Source of the DNA: Stentor roeselii
Taxonomy: Eukaryota > Ciliophora > Heterotrichea > Heterotrichida > Stentoridae
Length of the DNA: 64,000 nucleotides
NCBI GenBank assembly: GCA_006503475.1
Contig: RSEH01000004.1
Coordinates: 124,001-188,000, forward strand
Direction: 5' to 3'
The notes under the pieces: model-generated
The model's input: the letters and a program-made list of their open reading frames with translations, nothing else
Database searches by the model: none
What the model was told of the DNA's origin: nothing
Program-made: the position numbers and the translations under genes
Shown: positions 35,901 through 43,985 of the stretch, in pieces
Position numbering within the stretch: position 1 is the first letter of the stretch
Layout: every line of letters begins with the position of its first letter

Positions 35901-36623
35901 ACTGCTTTCTTCAGACTCTTCACTTTCCAAAGAACTTTCCACTGAGTCCAGCTCAGACTCAAGTGAAGACAGTTCACTTTGCAAACTACTTAACTCACTT
36001 TCAAGACTTGAAAGTGAATCTTCTTCAGATTCGATACTGCTTTCAATAGAATCAATGTCACTTCGAAGACTATCGATTTCAGACTCTAGACTATCGATAG
36101 AACTTTCAATACTGCTTTCTGAACTTTCATGTGAGTGTTCGTGACTGTGGCAATGATGTGATCCACTTTCTAATGAACTGATTTCAGAGTCAATACTGTC
36201 AATTTCTGAGTTGATGCTGTCAATTTCTGATAAGATACTGTCAATCTCTGATTCAATGCTATCCAGTTCACTCAATTCACTCGAAGTGAGACTTTCAGAG
36301 CTTTCAGGGCTTGACTCAACGACTTCCCCACAACAGGCACCGTTGTCGCTTTCAAGGGTTTCCATTTCGAAGGCGAGTTCGAAATCTTGTGTTTCTGAGG
36401 TATCAGTGACTTTACAGATACCATTCTTGCATTCTACTTTCACTTTAACATGTCCCAAACAATTATCTTTATCTACACATTCGCAGTGTTCCTCGTCTTC
36501 TATCGACTTTTGTATAAAACTTCCGTCTACTATGCCCGGGTGACCAAGTATTGACTGCGGGGCAACTTGGCTTGCACTGATCATACCTATAAGGAGCGCG
36601 GCGATTAAACTCTTTAAAACCAT
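29901..36623 (-). CDS. giant secreted Ser/Glu heptad-repeat protein
   Basis: 2,240 residues, ending in TAA. Signal peptide 1-18 (MVLKSLIAALLIGMISAS). A short Cys-rich N-terminal module (~45-98) contains VECKNGICKVTD. About 2,060 residues follow of near-perfect seven-residue units of the type S-S-[LIV]-E-S-E-[LIE], then a Cys-rich C-terminal module with VCEHSKCKVTD and VFCDEDGCEV. Hydrophobic residues recur at 3/4 spacing, so a Ser/Glu coiled coil is possible where position seven is L/I/V. Serines sit in S-x-E context, the motif of secretory-pathway Fam20C-type kinases, so heavy phosphorylation and calcium binding are plausible. I do not recognise the family. A matrix, granule, mucus or cyst component is inference. 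A T/G-rich, C-poor upstream region of ~600 bp on the plus strand precedes it. Confidence 0.85.
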   Translation of the reverse strand: MVLKSLIAALLIGMISASQVAPQSILGHPGIVDGSFIQKSIEDEEHCECVDKDNCLGHVKVKVECKNGICKVTDTSETQDFELAFEMETLESDNGACCGEVVESSPESSESLTSSELSELDSIESEIDSILSEIDSINSEIDSIDSEISSLESGSHHCHSHEHSHESSESSIESSIDSLESEIDSLRSDIDSIESSIESEEDSLSSLESELSSLQSELSSLESELDSVESSLESEESEESSIESSISSLESELSSLESEESSIESEISSLESDISSQQSEISSLESEESSLESELSSIESELSSLESELSSLQSEESSLESELSSLESSISSVESNITSEESTISSLESEESSLESELSSLESDLSSLESELSSLESEESSLESHISSLESEISSLESTLSSLESEESSILSDISSLESEISSIESELSSLTSEESSLRSSLESELSSLVSELDSLQSELSSVQSEEDSIESELSSLQSSLSSAESELSSIESEESEISSEISDIDSEISSIESEISSIESSIESHESELSSLESELSSLESEESSIESELSSVRSEESSIESQISSLESEESSIESEISSIESEISDLSSLISSEESEISSLESELSSINSEEDDISSEISSLESELSSVESEIDSLESEISSIESEIDSVESSISSVESSISSIESEISSEESSIDDIDSEIDSIKSSIESLESELDSLESEEDDFESDIDSFESDIDSLESEEDSLESELDSLQSELDSLRSEEDSIHSYDSDEEVDSIHSSISDLQSELDSLESEEDSLDSEEDSIESEISSIESEISSLESEQDSLESEMDSIKSELDSLESSEESLESEADSLQSEIDSLESEEDSIESEIDSYESEEDSISSQISSLESQESSIESQISSIESSISSEESLISSHESSISSLESEISSLNSEEDSIASEIDSLESELSSLESEVSSLESELSSVRSDLSSVHSEESSIESQISSIESEISSIESEISSLESEESEISSELSSLESESSEIQSELSSVESSISSVESEISSINSEEDSIESEISSLNSEEDSLESDISSMESDLDSYQSELSSLESELSSLESDLDSATSSEVSSILSEISSVESEISSVESEISSLISDISSAESELSSLISEESSLQSELSSLQSEESSLESELSSLESHESSLESELSSIHSEEDSLESELSSVESEIDSLESELSSLESELSSLESELSSLESESSSLESQSSSLVSNISSLESEISSIESEISSLESELSSLESEESSLESEISSLESSISSLESEISSEISEISSLESQVSSIESEISSLESDLSSIESNITSLESDLSSLQSEISSLESELDSVESELDSVRSEEDSVQSSLDSVESEYDSLQSEEDSLESEADSLASEEDSLESEQDSVESEQDSIESEIDSLRSEIDSIRSDSSETRSSLESELDSLESEESSLLSELDSLISEESSLQSNISSLESEVDSIESEVSSLESEESSIESELDSLESEESSLESELSSLQSEEDSLESELSSLESEESSLESELDSVESEEDSIESSISSVESELSSVESEISSVESEISSVESEISSINSEEDSIESELSSINSEEDSIESELSSINSEEDSIESEISSINSEEDSLESEISSINSEEDSLESEISSINSEEDSLESEISSINSEEDSIESEISSINSEEDSIESEISSINSEEDSIESEISSINSEEDSIESEISSINSEEDSIESEISSINSEEDSIESEISSINSEEDSIESEISSINSEEDSIESEISSINSEEDSIESEISSINSEEDSIESEISSIESEISSLISDLDSATSSEASDIDSQISSLRSEESSLQSELSSLQSEESSLQSELSSLESEESSLESELSSLQSEESSLQSELSSLESEESSLESELSSLESEESSLESELSSLQSEESSLESELSSLESEESSLESELSSLESEESSLESELSSLQSEESSLESELSSLESEESSLESELSSLESEESSLESELSSLESEESSLESELSSLESEESSLESELSSLESEESSLESELSSLESELSSLESSESSLESQLSSLESELSSVQSEEDSIISDLDSVTSEEDSIESSLESIESEEDSIESSIESLDSEEDSLISEEDSIQSEIDSLESEEDSLESEISSEESDLDSVESEIDSIESQLSSIQSEESEISSEIIESSSGECDFPIVKLVCEHSKCKVTDENGTREVDLGDVGNDCVTEYTLQVFCDEDGCEVREVPRSTGN
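30500..31140 (-). repeat. 42-bp tandem repeat array encoding S/L/E 14-mers
   Basis: Within the giant repeat gene. The units encode LESEESSLESELSS, two heptads, in ~15 nearly identical 42-bp copies. Substitutions are mainly synonymous or Q/E swaps. High nucleotide identity compared with the rest of the gene points to recent unequal exchange or slippage. Confidence 0.85.
31262..31925 (-). repeat. 42-bp tandem repeat array encoding INSEEDSIESEISS
   Basis: About 16 copies of a 42-bp unit inside the giant repeat gene, encoding the 14-mer INSEEDSIESEISS with I/L and L/I variants at one end. Central copies are almost identical at the DNA level while the outer copies (31660-31920) diverge. This is the pattern of an array growing from its centre. 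Confidence 0.88.
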
Positions 36624-37617
36624 TATAAAAGTTGGAAACGGACACCGCCTTTTATCTTTGAAAATATGGCAGTTTTTGAAAATTGGGTTTTGGGTTTAAT
36701 GGAAAATCTAGGTTTTCATGATTAGGAAGTTAAGGAAAGGAGGAGTTTTTTAAGGTTTTAGCAGGATTTGAAGGATTTCTTGGTATCTGGGGAAGGGTTT
36801 TTTAGAGGTTTTTTTAGATTATAGGTTTTTTTTTAGAGAAGAAGATCTTGAAGATGATCTTGAAGATCATTCAGTATTTAAGTGGTTTCGAATGATTTTC
36901 TGGAAGGTCTGGTGATTTTTCTAGGGAAATCAAGGGATTAAAAAGGTCTGATGGTTACGAGAAATACCTTTTTTTTAGAAGAGTGAAGAGAAGTTAGGGG
37001 TTTTAAAGGGAATTTTAGAGGATTTTAGGAGTTTTTAGGATTTGATTGAGGAGATGGCTTTTTGAGGTGATTTGGTATTTTTTTGGATTTTTTTGTTTTT
37101 AGGGTTAGAGGATGGGATATGGCCTGAGGAAGTTTGATTAGCACTGAATATTGCTTAGGAATAGTTGTTGTTATTTTAGGAGTTAAGTTTAGCTCAACAG
37201 AATTGATTTGAAAGGTTTGGATGGAAGATTGCAAAAAAGAGAATAACTTTCTAGGAAATACGAAAACTTGTTAACATCAGAAAATCAATAGAAGATGAGA
37301 TGGACCCTAGGTGGATATAGAAGTGACTTAAGTAGCGATTTATGATAGAGTTTAATTGATTATCTAAGGTGAATCTGATTGATGATGACAACTCAAGCTA
37401 TAAATTTTGCAGTTCTACTAGAAATCCTCTAAGCTGAATAATCTGAAAGTTGAACATTCCCTCAAGCTTTCCAAGATTTAGCTGATCTGGAATCCTTCTA
37501 ATTTTTGAATAATTCGACTGGGAAATTTTTTATGCTTAGGACATGCAAGTTTTATACTTTCCTCTCAATAATCGAATAAACCTGGCTAAGTAGATATCAA
37601 GCATTAAAGAGATTAAA
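36624..37617. other. long C-depleted upstream region of the repeat gene
   Basis: Roughly 1 kb between the repeat gene and the FYVE-like gene. 36660-37130 is rich in G and T and poor in C on the plus strand, so A/C-rich on the sense strand of the downstream gene. Direct CTTGAAGAT repeats occur near 36845-36875. A 69-codon minus frame (37025-37234) is a by-product of the C-depletion and shows no family. No RNA gene is seen. Confidence 0.5.
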
Positions 37618-38448
37618 TTAGTTATCAACAGACAAGTAGATGTGCGAGTTTTGGTAAAGGTCTTTCTTTAGACTCAGCTCAATCCTTTTCTCCTGAACTT
37701 TTTTTTCGAGATCTTTGACTTGGACAGTTAGAAATGCAATGTCGGAATTAAATGATTCAATGTTTCCTAAAGTTTTTCTATGAAACTTGTCGATTCTCTT
37801 CTGTAAAAATTTTCCTTTTATAGAAAATTCAGTAATTTCTTGATTGACCACCTCATGAAGAGTTTCATTTTCATTCATAGTTTTACAAAGCATCTCCTTA
37901 GTCTGATAAATCCGATCATCCAGCTGTGACTGGTCCTGATTAACTTGAATAAGAATTTCATTATATTCCTCAACTTTTAATCTCAAATTTTTGATTCTCT
38001 CCATCATGATCCCTTCAGACTCTTCTATATTTCTCAAGCTTTCATTTAAAACTTGAAGACTTTCTTCGAGTTTCACTCTTTTTTCTCTAATCACGTTGAG
38101 TTCTTTGTTGTGTATTCCTCGGATTTCGCTTATATGCTCCTTAGTCAGCGACAAGTCTTTTTCTAACTCGGCTATCTGAAGGTCCAAAGACGACTTTTCA
38201 GCTTTTTTGAGATTTATCACATCTAAAAAACCTTGAAAAGAGGATGACTTGTTTGAAAGAAGAGATTTTTGAAGGTTTACTTGAAAACACTTCTCGCAAA
38301 TACGCTTTTTGGATGAGTTTTCTTGGTGTTTTATTGTAGAGCATTTCTGACAAATGACCTTTCCACAGAACCTGCAGATTTTTTTTGGCTTACTGAGAGA
38401 GTTGAAGGATTTTTTGCAGATTGAGCAAGATGATTCATCGGTGTTCAT
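37618..38448 (-). CDS. FYVE-like zinc finger with long coiled coil
   Basis: 276 residues, taking the ATG at 38446-38448 because the zinc finger starts seven residues later. A longer in-frame extension exists to 38532 but is hydrophobic and unlike a leader. Eight cysteines (C8, C11, C25, C28, C33, C36, C51, C54) are spaced as in FYVE fingers, with KKICRFCGKVICQKCS resembling the RHHCRxCGxxxCxxCS core. The basic His residues that contact PI3P are mostly replaced (KKIC for HHC), so lipid binding is uncertain. The remaining ~200 residues form a charged coiled coil. This suggests an endosomal tether or adaptor, by analogy with EEA1-type proteins. Confidence is good for the fold, low for the membrane target. 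Confidence 0.78.
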   Translation of the reverse strand: MNTDESSCSICKKSFNSLSKPKKICRFCGKVICQKCSTIKHQENSSKKRICEKCFQVNLQKSLLSNKSSSFQGFLDVINLKKAEKSSLDLQIAELEKDLSLTKEHISEIRGIHNKELNVIREKRVKLEESLQVLNESLRNIEESEGIMMERIKNLRLKVEEYNEILIQVNQDQSQLDDRIYQTKEMLCKTMNENETLHEVVNQEITEFSIKGKFLQKRIDKFHRKTLGNIESFNSDIAFLTVQVKDLEKKVQEKRIELSLKKDLYQNSHIYLSVDN

Positions 38449-38863
38449 GTTTTGATTAATGAGGATAACTTTAATTAGATGATATTTACAATATGAGATA
38501 TTCATTGAATGATAAGAAATTTCTGTTTGCAATAAAAAATTCGAAGATCATTCACAGATCTCCACTCCAATCCTTACAATCTCATAATAAAGGTAGATTT
38601 TTATTAAAATTATTGATTGGTTAAATAAACCATATCATTAAAAGTCAGCCGAAATCTTAACTATTGTAAAAAATCTATCAAAAATTAAACCAGTTCCTAA
38701 AAAATATCCCATATCATCTCACAAACAAACCAAATAATTCCAAATCACAGCTTATCAATTTCCAAAATCTTGAAAAACCAAACTCTAAATCCATTCCACA
38801 TGCCACCAATAATAATCTCGAACTAAAATTCCTAAAAAACATAAAAAATTAATAAAAACAGAT
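38449..38863. other. intergenic
   Basis: The plus strand of 38690-38860 is A/C-rich and nearly G-free, the sign expected downstream of the minus-strand gene start-to-stop layout here. No coding or RNA feature is supported. Confidence 0.45.
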
Positions 38864-39835
38864 CTATTCCATATACTTGTTAATCTCCTCCAAAACCTCT
38901 CCAAACTCCCTCTGAACATCATCATCAATTTCCAAATTCACATCCTGCGACCATTGACTCCAAAGTTTCGCCTGCCAGTCTTGTTTCTCCTGACTTTCCC
39001 TAATAGCCTGGTCATCAGTCTGACTAACAATTCCATCATAACTTTTCAAATCAGTATCATTCTCAACCTCAACCTGTTTAGCCGCTTTTCTTACAATTTC
39101 CGTTTTTCTTTCTTTCAAAGTACTGATTTCCTGTTGAATATCAATTAAAATACCTTCAAGACTATGAATTTCAGCGAGTAAGACCTCATCAGTATTATCA
39201 TAAACCATTTTCTCACTTTTCACATACTGAGGACAAGAGGTGTTTCCCTGAGAATGGTAAAAATATTGAAAGTCGCATTCGCCGATGAGGACTTGACTGG
39301 CTTCATAGCAGACATGCCCGATGTTGCACCATCCGCAGACAGGGTCAGAGATGCAAGTGTTGCAGTCTTGATACTCTTCACACCCTGGATAGCTGCATTC
39401 TTTATACAAAAAATCCGCGCAATCCGCTTCAGCAGGGCCGAATTCGTCTCCATTCACACATTTTGACTCAATTGTGCACCAAACACAACTGCTGGACTTG
39501 CTGCATGACTCACATGAAAGGTGCTCTTTACAGTTCTTTGATGCGATTTGGTAAAGATTTAACAATGGCTGTAGTTTTGACTCGATTTTTTTGTATTCTG
39601 TTTCAAGTTCTGTGATTTTTGAAGAGATTAATGATTCTGATGTTGAACTTGTGAAATTCTGCTCGGATTCTAACTTTTTGTTTAAAGAATTGAAAGCGGA
39701 AGAAGCTTGGGAAGAAAAATCTGATGTTTGAGCACCGATTGCTTCGATTTCAGAAGCGAGGAGGCCTTGGCTTGTTTGTTGTTGAAGGGAAAAGATTTGA
39801 GGTATGAGGAGATTGAGGTAGATGATTGGATTCAT
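38864..39835 (-). CDS. secreted protein with two PSI-type cysteine modules and coiled coils
   Basis: 323 residues. A signal peptide (~1-17) is followed by a Ser/Gln-rich helical region to ~100. Two PSI (plexin-semaphorin-integrin-like) modules follow: the first ~104-150 with CKEHLSCESCSKSSSCVWC and a downstream C..C pair, the second ~150-205 with CEEYQDCNTCISDPVCGWC. Both share the CxxCxxxxxCxWC core. A C-terminal acidic coiled coil (~215-323) has no membrane anchor. PSI modules are small extracellular spacers. The protein is probably a secreted or granule protein; it is divergent from the pepsin-like pseudoprotease at 39972, which is also secreted. The function is unknown. Confidence 0.78.
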   Translation of the reverse strand: MNPIIYLNLLIPQIFSLQQQTSQGLLASEIEAIGAQTSDFSSQASSAFNSLNKKLESEQNFTSSTSESLISSKITELETEYKKIESKLQPLLNLYQIASKNCKEHLSCESCSKSSSCVWCTIESKCVNGDEFGPAEADCADFLYKECSYPGCEEYQDCNTCISDPVCGWCNIGHVCYEASQVLIGECDFQYFYHSQGNTSCPQYVKSEKMVYDNTDEVLLAEIHSLEGILIDIQQEISTLKERKTEIVRKAAKQVEVENDTDLKSYDGIVSQTDDQAIRESQEKQDWQAKLWSQWSQDVNLEIDDDVQREFGEVLEEINKYME

Positions 39836-39971
39836 GTAAGGTTGGGTTTATTATGGAAGGATTATTATGGTTTGGAGTTTTACTTGATATTTATAATAGA
39901 ATGAGGGGTTAACAGAAATGAATAGGTGAATTATATGGAGACAATTTTAAGGACTACTATGGGATATAATT

Positions 39972-41186
39972 ATGATTGTTTCTTGGTTAGTGTTGTTTAG
40001 AATTGTTTGTTTCGCCCACCAGCTTGAAGTCATACATCTTAACCGGTCGAATGTATTTGGGAAAGATGTTGCTGTGTTTGAAATTGAGCATGTATTAGTT
40101 ATGTAGGCTGTCTACGCAGCTCAAGTCTACATCGGTAACCCATCTAAAATTTTCAACCTAGTTGTCGACCTCTACCGCAACGTAAATTCTAAAAAGGGAG
40201 TATGGCTGGAGCGAAAAAACTGCAACACATGCGCAAATTTTAAAAACCAATACAATCCAAAATCCTCCAGCACTTACAAAAAAATAGCGAATTATTCATC
40301 AGGATCAGTAAGATTCATTAAGAGTTTCAACACCTGCCGATATAATGGAGAACTGGCCTCAGACTTTTTAATGCTCAATACTTTTTCAGGTTTATCTTCA
40401 GTTCGATACAACTTGACTTTGGCTTCTTCGGACACCAGCTGCTCGAATTATTCTGTTGACGGAGCTTTAGGACTGACGCATAAAATCGATGATTTTCATG
40501 TTCCTTTCGTGGTAGCTTTGAAAAATTCAGGGGAAATCGATTCAGCAGTGTTTGCTTTGTATGTTAACAACTTTTCTATGACTAATAAAGAAACATACCC
40601 GAAACCGTCTTTGGAAGTTGGAGGATTCAACTTGCAGCATTATAGCTCGGCGCCGGAAGAGTTGGTTTATATGAAGGCTTCACAGGAAATGCATTGGGAA
40701 GTCATATTTGATACTTTTAGATTTGGAACTTGGTATTCGACTGGGAATATTTCAGTTCAGTTTTCTTCGACTATTAGATATGTTTTTGGAGATTTGAATG
40801 AGTATTTTAGGTTTGTTCCTTATTTGGTATTGCAAGGGTTGACTTGTGAGCAGATCCCTAAGAATTTCGTTATCAAGTGTCTCAGAGAAAAAAACCACCC
40901 TTTACCTAGCCTTGAGTTCAGCTTAGGTGATTTCAAAGTTGTTTTAAGCAATAACACAATCTGGGAATGTGAAAAAGAATGGTGCACCCTTCTGATTCAA
41001 TTCAACAGAGCAGGCTCATGGATATTCGGGCAAGTATTTTTAGAGAGTTACTTCACTATATTTAACTACGAAAACTCAAGCATTGGTTTCGCCCCAGCAG
41101 CCAAGTCAAAAATTCGAGAAAACCACGAAGATTCATTTGGAACCTTTCAGGTCTTATCTTTCATATTTATAGTTAATTTGGTCTAA
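39972..41186 (+). CDS. secreted pepsin-fold aspartyl protease homologue, probably inactive; one 15-nt intron
   Basis: Exon 1 is 39972-40091 and exon 2 is 40107-41186, joined in phase 0 across a 15-nt GT...AG intron, giving 399 residues. Signal peptide MIVSWLVLFRIVCFA. Pepsin-family features are AQVYIGNPSKIFNLVVD, C..C with YNPKSSSTYKKI, LGGF-like EVGGFN, and SWIFGQVFLESYFTIFNYENSSIGFAPA near the C-terminus. The first catalytic DTG(S) is DLYRN and the second DTG region reads SSTIRY, so both active-site loops are lost. It is probably a pseudoenzyme or binding protein. The hydrophobic C-terminus (FQVLSFIFIVNLV) could be a GPI signal. Without the intron an in-frame TAG would interrupt the conserved region, which strongly supports splicing. 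Confidence 0.85.
40092..40106 (+). other. 15-nt intron
   Basis: Begins GTATT and ends GTAG, exactly 15 nt, phase 0, between codon CAT and codon GCT of the pepsin-like gene. It contains an in-frame TAG. Removal joins a signal-peptide exon to the conserved AVYAAQVYIGNP strand. The length is the one reported for Stentor introns. Confidence 0.88.
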
Positions 41187-41506
41187 ATTGCATGTCTCAA
41201 TTTAATAATCCGAAGTAGGTAGATGAGAAAGTCACATTATGAATATTCTAAAAGTATTCCACTAATTTAAATCAATCAATTCTAAATTTTCCTTTTAGCC
41301 CTAAAAACACGAAAAAAAAAAAATCAAATTTCAATCTAAGAATGAAAAATAATATTGAAACCAATCAATCCAATTATATCAACTTTACGATCTTAAAAAA
41401 ATTCTAATACTACCCTAATAAATAACTCTTTTATAAATCTAGAGGGATATAAATATGGAAGGTATGTAATCATCATTTAGATTCCACTAAACTTCAGCAG
41501 TCAATC
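41187..41506. other. intergenic
   Basis: AT-rich spacer of 320 bp upstream of the DNA ligase gene. It contains a 12-A run near 41313. The 5' flank of the ligase is C-richer than its surroundings. Nothing else is recognised. Confidence 0.4.
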
Positions 41507-43666
41507 ATGAAATTCTGTTCAGCTCCAACGCCCAAAAGATCGGAAATTCCTTCAAGTGAATCAAATCCAAACAAATCATCTCAACCAGTTCCCGCGGTCG
41601 ATGCTGCAAAAGTTCCAATCAAAAACTCTGCATCTTTTACGAAGAGTCAATCAAGTCAGCCCTCATTTGAAAGTCATTCCTATTCTCTTAACCCAGATCC
41701 TCGAAGTCTTTCATCTGAAAGGTTTGATATCATCCTTGACGCGAGATTTAAGGTGCAAGAACCTGTTCCTTTCAAATGTTTAACAGGAGCTTTTGAAGAA
41801 GTTGAATCTTCAAAGGGAAAAAACTCGAAAAATATTCAAAAGGAAATCATGAGCAACTTATTTAGATCTATTATTGTACTGAATCCTGCGCATTTAGTAA
41901 AATGTTTTTATCTCTGCATTGGAAGACTCTGCCCCGAACATCATGGAACTGAATTAGGAATCGGAAATGAAATGCTTTACAAAGCAATAGCCAAGACCGT
42001 TGGACAGACCCCAAAATCAATAAAAGCTTCTGAAAATAACATCGGAGATTTGGGGACTGTCGCAGGGAATGGCAAGGCAAGTCAGAAAAATTTGACCAGT
42101 TACTTCAGCAAGCAGACAAAAAAGGTTCCTCTGACAATAGAAAGAGTTTACGATTCCCTTTGGAAAATCGCGACAACTCATGGAAATAATTCAGTTGCCT
42201 TAAAAGAAGACGAACTCATCAAACTTATGCAGCAGGCTGACTCAGAAGAGATAAAATATTTGGTCAGAATTGTTCAAAAGTCGTTGAAAATAGGAGCCTC
42301 TGAGCTGACTATGATAAGCGCTTTAGCAAGAGCTGCTTCACTTACACCTCCTAATCAGTCCTTCCCGCCACAGGTGGTCAAAGCGGAAGTCTCGAGTCTT
42401 TCTGAAGCTTTTGAGGAATGTTTAAGTAAAGCTATTAACGAGTGCCCAGATTATGATAAGGTTATTGGCGAGCTTCTGAAATATAGTCCAGGCGACGACA
42501 TCACTTCAATCTTCAAAGAATGCAGAATCACTCCAGGGACCCCAGTAAAGCCAATGTTAGCCCAGCCAACAAAAGGAATCAAGGAAATTTTAAAGCGATT
42601 CACAGACATCGAGTTCACCTGCGAGTTCAAATACGACGGTATGCGCGCTCAGATCCACATATTGCCAGACAGAACAATCAAGATATACAGCAGAGGTGCA
42701 GAAGACATGACAGGTATGTACCCAGACATAATTCAGTTCTTACAGCAGCACATCAATCCTGATTCAATCAGCGACTGTATAATCGACTCGGAAGTAGTGG
42801 CCTTTGATAGCAGAACCAACAGGATCAAGCCCTTTCAAGAGATCCAGCACCGAAGTCGCGTGAACGTCGACATCCACAGCATTGAAATTAATGTCTGTGT
42901 ATTTGTTTTCGATATTTTATATCTTAATGGACGAAGTCTGCTTGACTTGAACTTGAATGACCGGAGAGAGGTTCTGTTCAAGTCGATTCAAGAAGAAAAA
43001 GGGAAATTGCAGTATATTGAGTTCAAAAATGTGACCTTGTTTGAAGATATTGAAAGTCTCCTCGTCGAATCAGTGAGAATCGGCTGCGAAGGACTCATGG
43101 TAAAAACTCTTGTCTCAAACGCTCAATACGAGCCAGCTCGTCGTTCATTTAACTGGCTCAAACTAAAAAAAGACTACATCACAGAAGACAGTGGCCAGAA
43201 TAAAATGACTGATTCAGTCGACCTGATCCCCATCGGGGCTTACTTCGGGACTGGAAAAAGAACTGGAGTCTATGGGTCATATTTACTCGCTATTTATGAC
43301 CCTGATAACGACGAGTATCAAACTGTTTGTAAAGCTGGAACAGGATTTAAAGAAGAAATGCTTCAACTCATGTTTAGCACTTTAAAAGACTTGGAAATTC
43401 CGAAGCCTCTCAGTAATTTCAGGTCTTTGCATAATGATATTGATGTCTGGTTCCAACCTGAGATTGTTTGGGAAATTCAAGGTGCTGACCTTTCGATTTC
43501 ACCAAAACATACAAGTGCTTGGGGCAGAGCTGCTGAAAATAAAGGAATTAGTATCAGATTTCCAAGATTTGTTAGGAATCGACCTGATAAAAAACCGCAT
43601 GATTCTACATCGCCTGAGCAGATTTTGAAAATGTTTTATGACCAGTCTTGTATACAAGATTTTTAG
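41507..43666 (+). CDS. LIG1: ATP-dependent DNA ligase I
   Basis: 719 residues. The enzyme seals nicks in DNA replication and repair. After a ~65-residue disordered tail, the DNA-binding domain (~70-330) has LGIGNEMLYKAIA and KIGASELTMISALARA. The adenylation domain has FKYDGMRAQIH with nucleotidyl-transfer lysine K375, IIDSEVVAFD, LKLKKDYI and LIPIGAYFGTGKR, and the OB domain has CKAGTGF and PEIVWEI. A PIP-box-like QKNLTSYF (193-200) lies in the variable loop of the DNA-binding domain rather than at the N-terminus as in animal LIG1. It could recruit PCNA. The start at 41507 begins MKFCSAPTPK; the tail is Ser/Pro-rich. The enzyme assignment is firm; the gene symbol is by homology with the eukaryotic replicative ligase. 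Confidence 0.94.
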   Translation: MKFCSAPTPKRSEIPSSESNPNKSSQPVPAVDAAKVPIKNSASFTKSQSSQPSFESHSYSLNPDPRSLSSERFDIILDARFKVQEPVPFKCLTGAFEEVESSKGKNSKNIQKEIMSNLFRSIIVLNPAHLVKCFYLCIGRLCPEHHGTELGIGNEMLYKAIAKTVGQTPKSIKASENNIGDLGTVAGNGKASQKNLTSYFSKQTKKVPLTIERVYDSLWKIATTHGNNSVALKEDELIKLMQQADSEEIKYLVRIVQKSLKIGASELTMISALARAASLTPPNQSFPPQVVKAEVSSLSEAFEECLSKAINECPDYDKVIGELLKYSPGDDITSIFKECRITPGTPVKPMLAQPTKGIKEILKRFTDIEFTCEFKYDGMRAQIHILPDRTIKIYSRGAEDMTGMYPDIIQFLQQHINPDSISDCIIDSEVVAFDSRTNRIKPFQEIQHRSRVNVDIHSIEINVCVFVFDILYLNGRSLLDLNLNDRREVLFKSIQEEKGKLQYIEFKNVTLFEDIESLLVESVRIGCEGLMVKTLVSNAQYEPARRSFNWLKLKKDYITEDSGQNKMTDSVDLIPIGAYFGTGKRTGVYGSYLLAIYDPDNDEYQTVCKAGTGFKEEMLQLMFSTLKDLEIPKPLSNFRSLHNDIDVWFQPEIVWEIQGADLSISPKHTSAWGRAAENKGISIRFPRFVRNRPDKKPHDSTSPEQILKMFYDQSCIQDF

Positions 43667-43985
43667 ATAAATTAAAATGGTTTTGATTAGAGTTTGAGGA
43701 AGAGGATTAGTTATTAAAATTTTTGTTTTGATGATTATTGTATTATAATAAGTAAGAGATTTTATTGGAAGTGGGATTTTTTAGGTGTTGGTTCTAAAAT
43801 TTTTACATCCTGGTTGATCTTTTATTAAGATATTTAAAAATTTTAAAGTATGAGAGTTTAGGATAGTCATTTGAATTGTTAGGATTAGCATCTTAAGAAT
43901 ATTTATAAAAACTCTAATGCTTTTTAGATAAAATTGCTCTCTAAGCCAAGATCCTAACCTTAAACCTCATCCTAAAAACAATTCA
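43667..43985. other. convergent spacer with a base-skew flip
   Basis: Between the ligase stop and the TXNDC9 stop. The first ~120 bp are G/T-rich and C-poor, the last ~60 bp C-rich and G-poor, so the skew changes sign between the two 3' ends. No gene was found. Confidence 0.5.

Noticed and set aside
37025-37234. 69-codon minus-strand frame
   Set aside because: Pro/Lys/Thr-rich product of a C-depleted plus strand; no family features.
40371-41186. Pepsin-like gene starting at the internal ATG at 40371
   Set aside because: Conserved pepsin N-terminal strands and a signal peptide lie upstream across the 15-nt intron.
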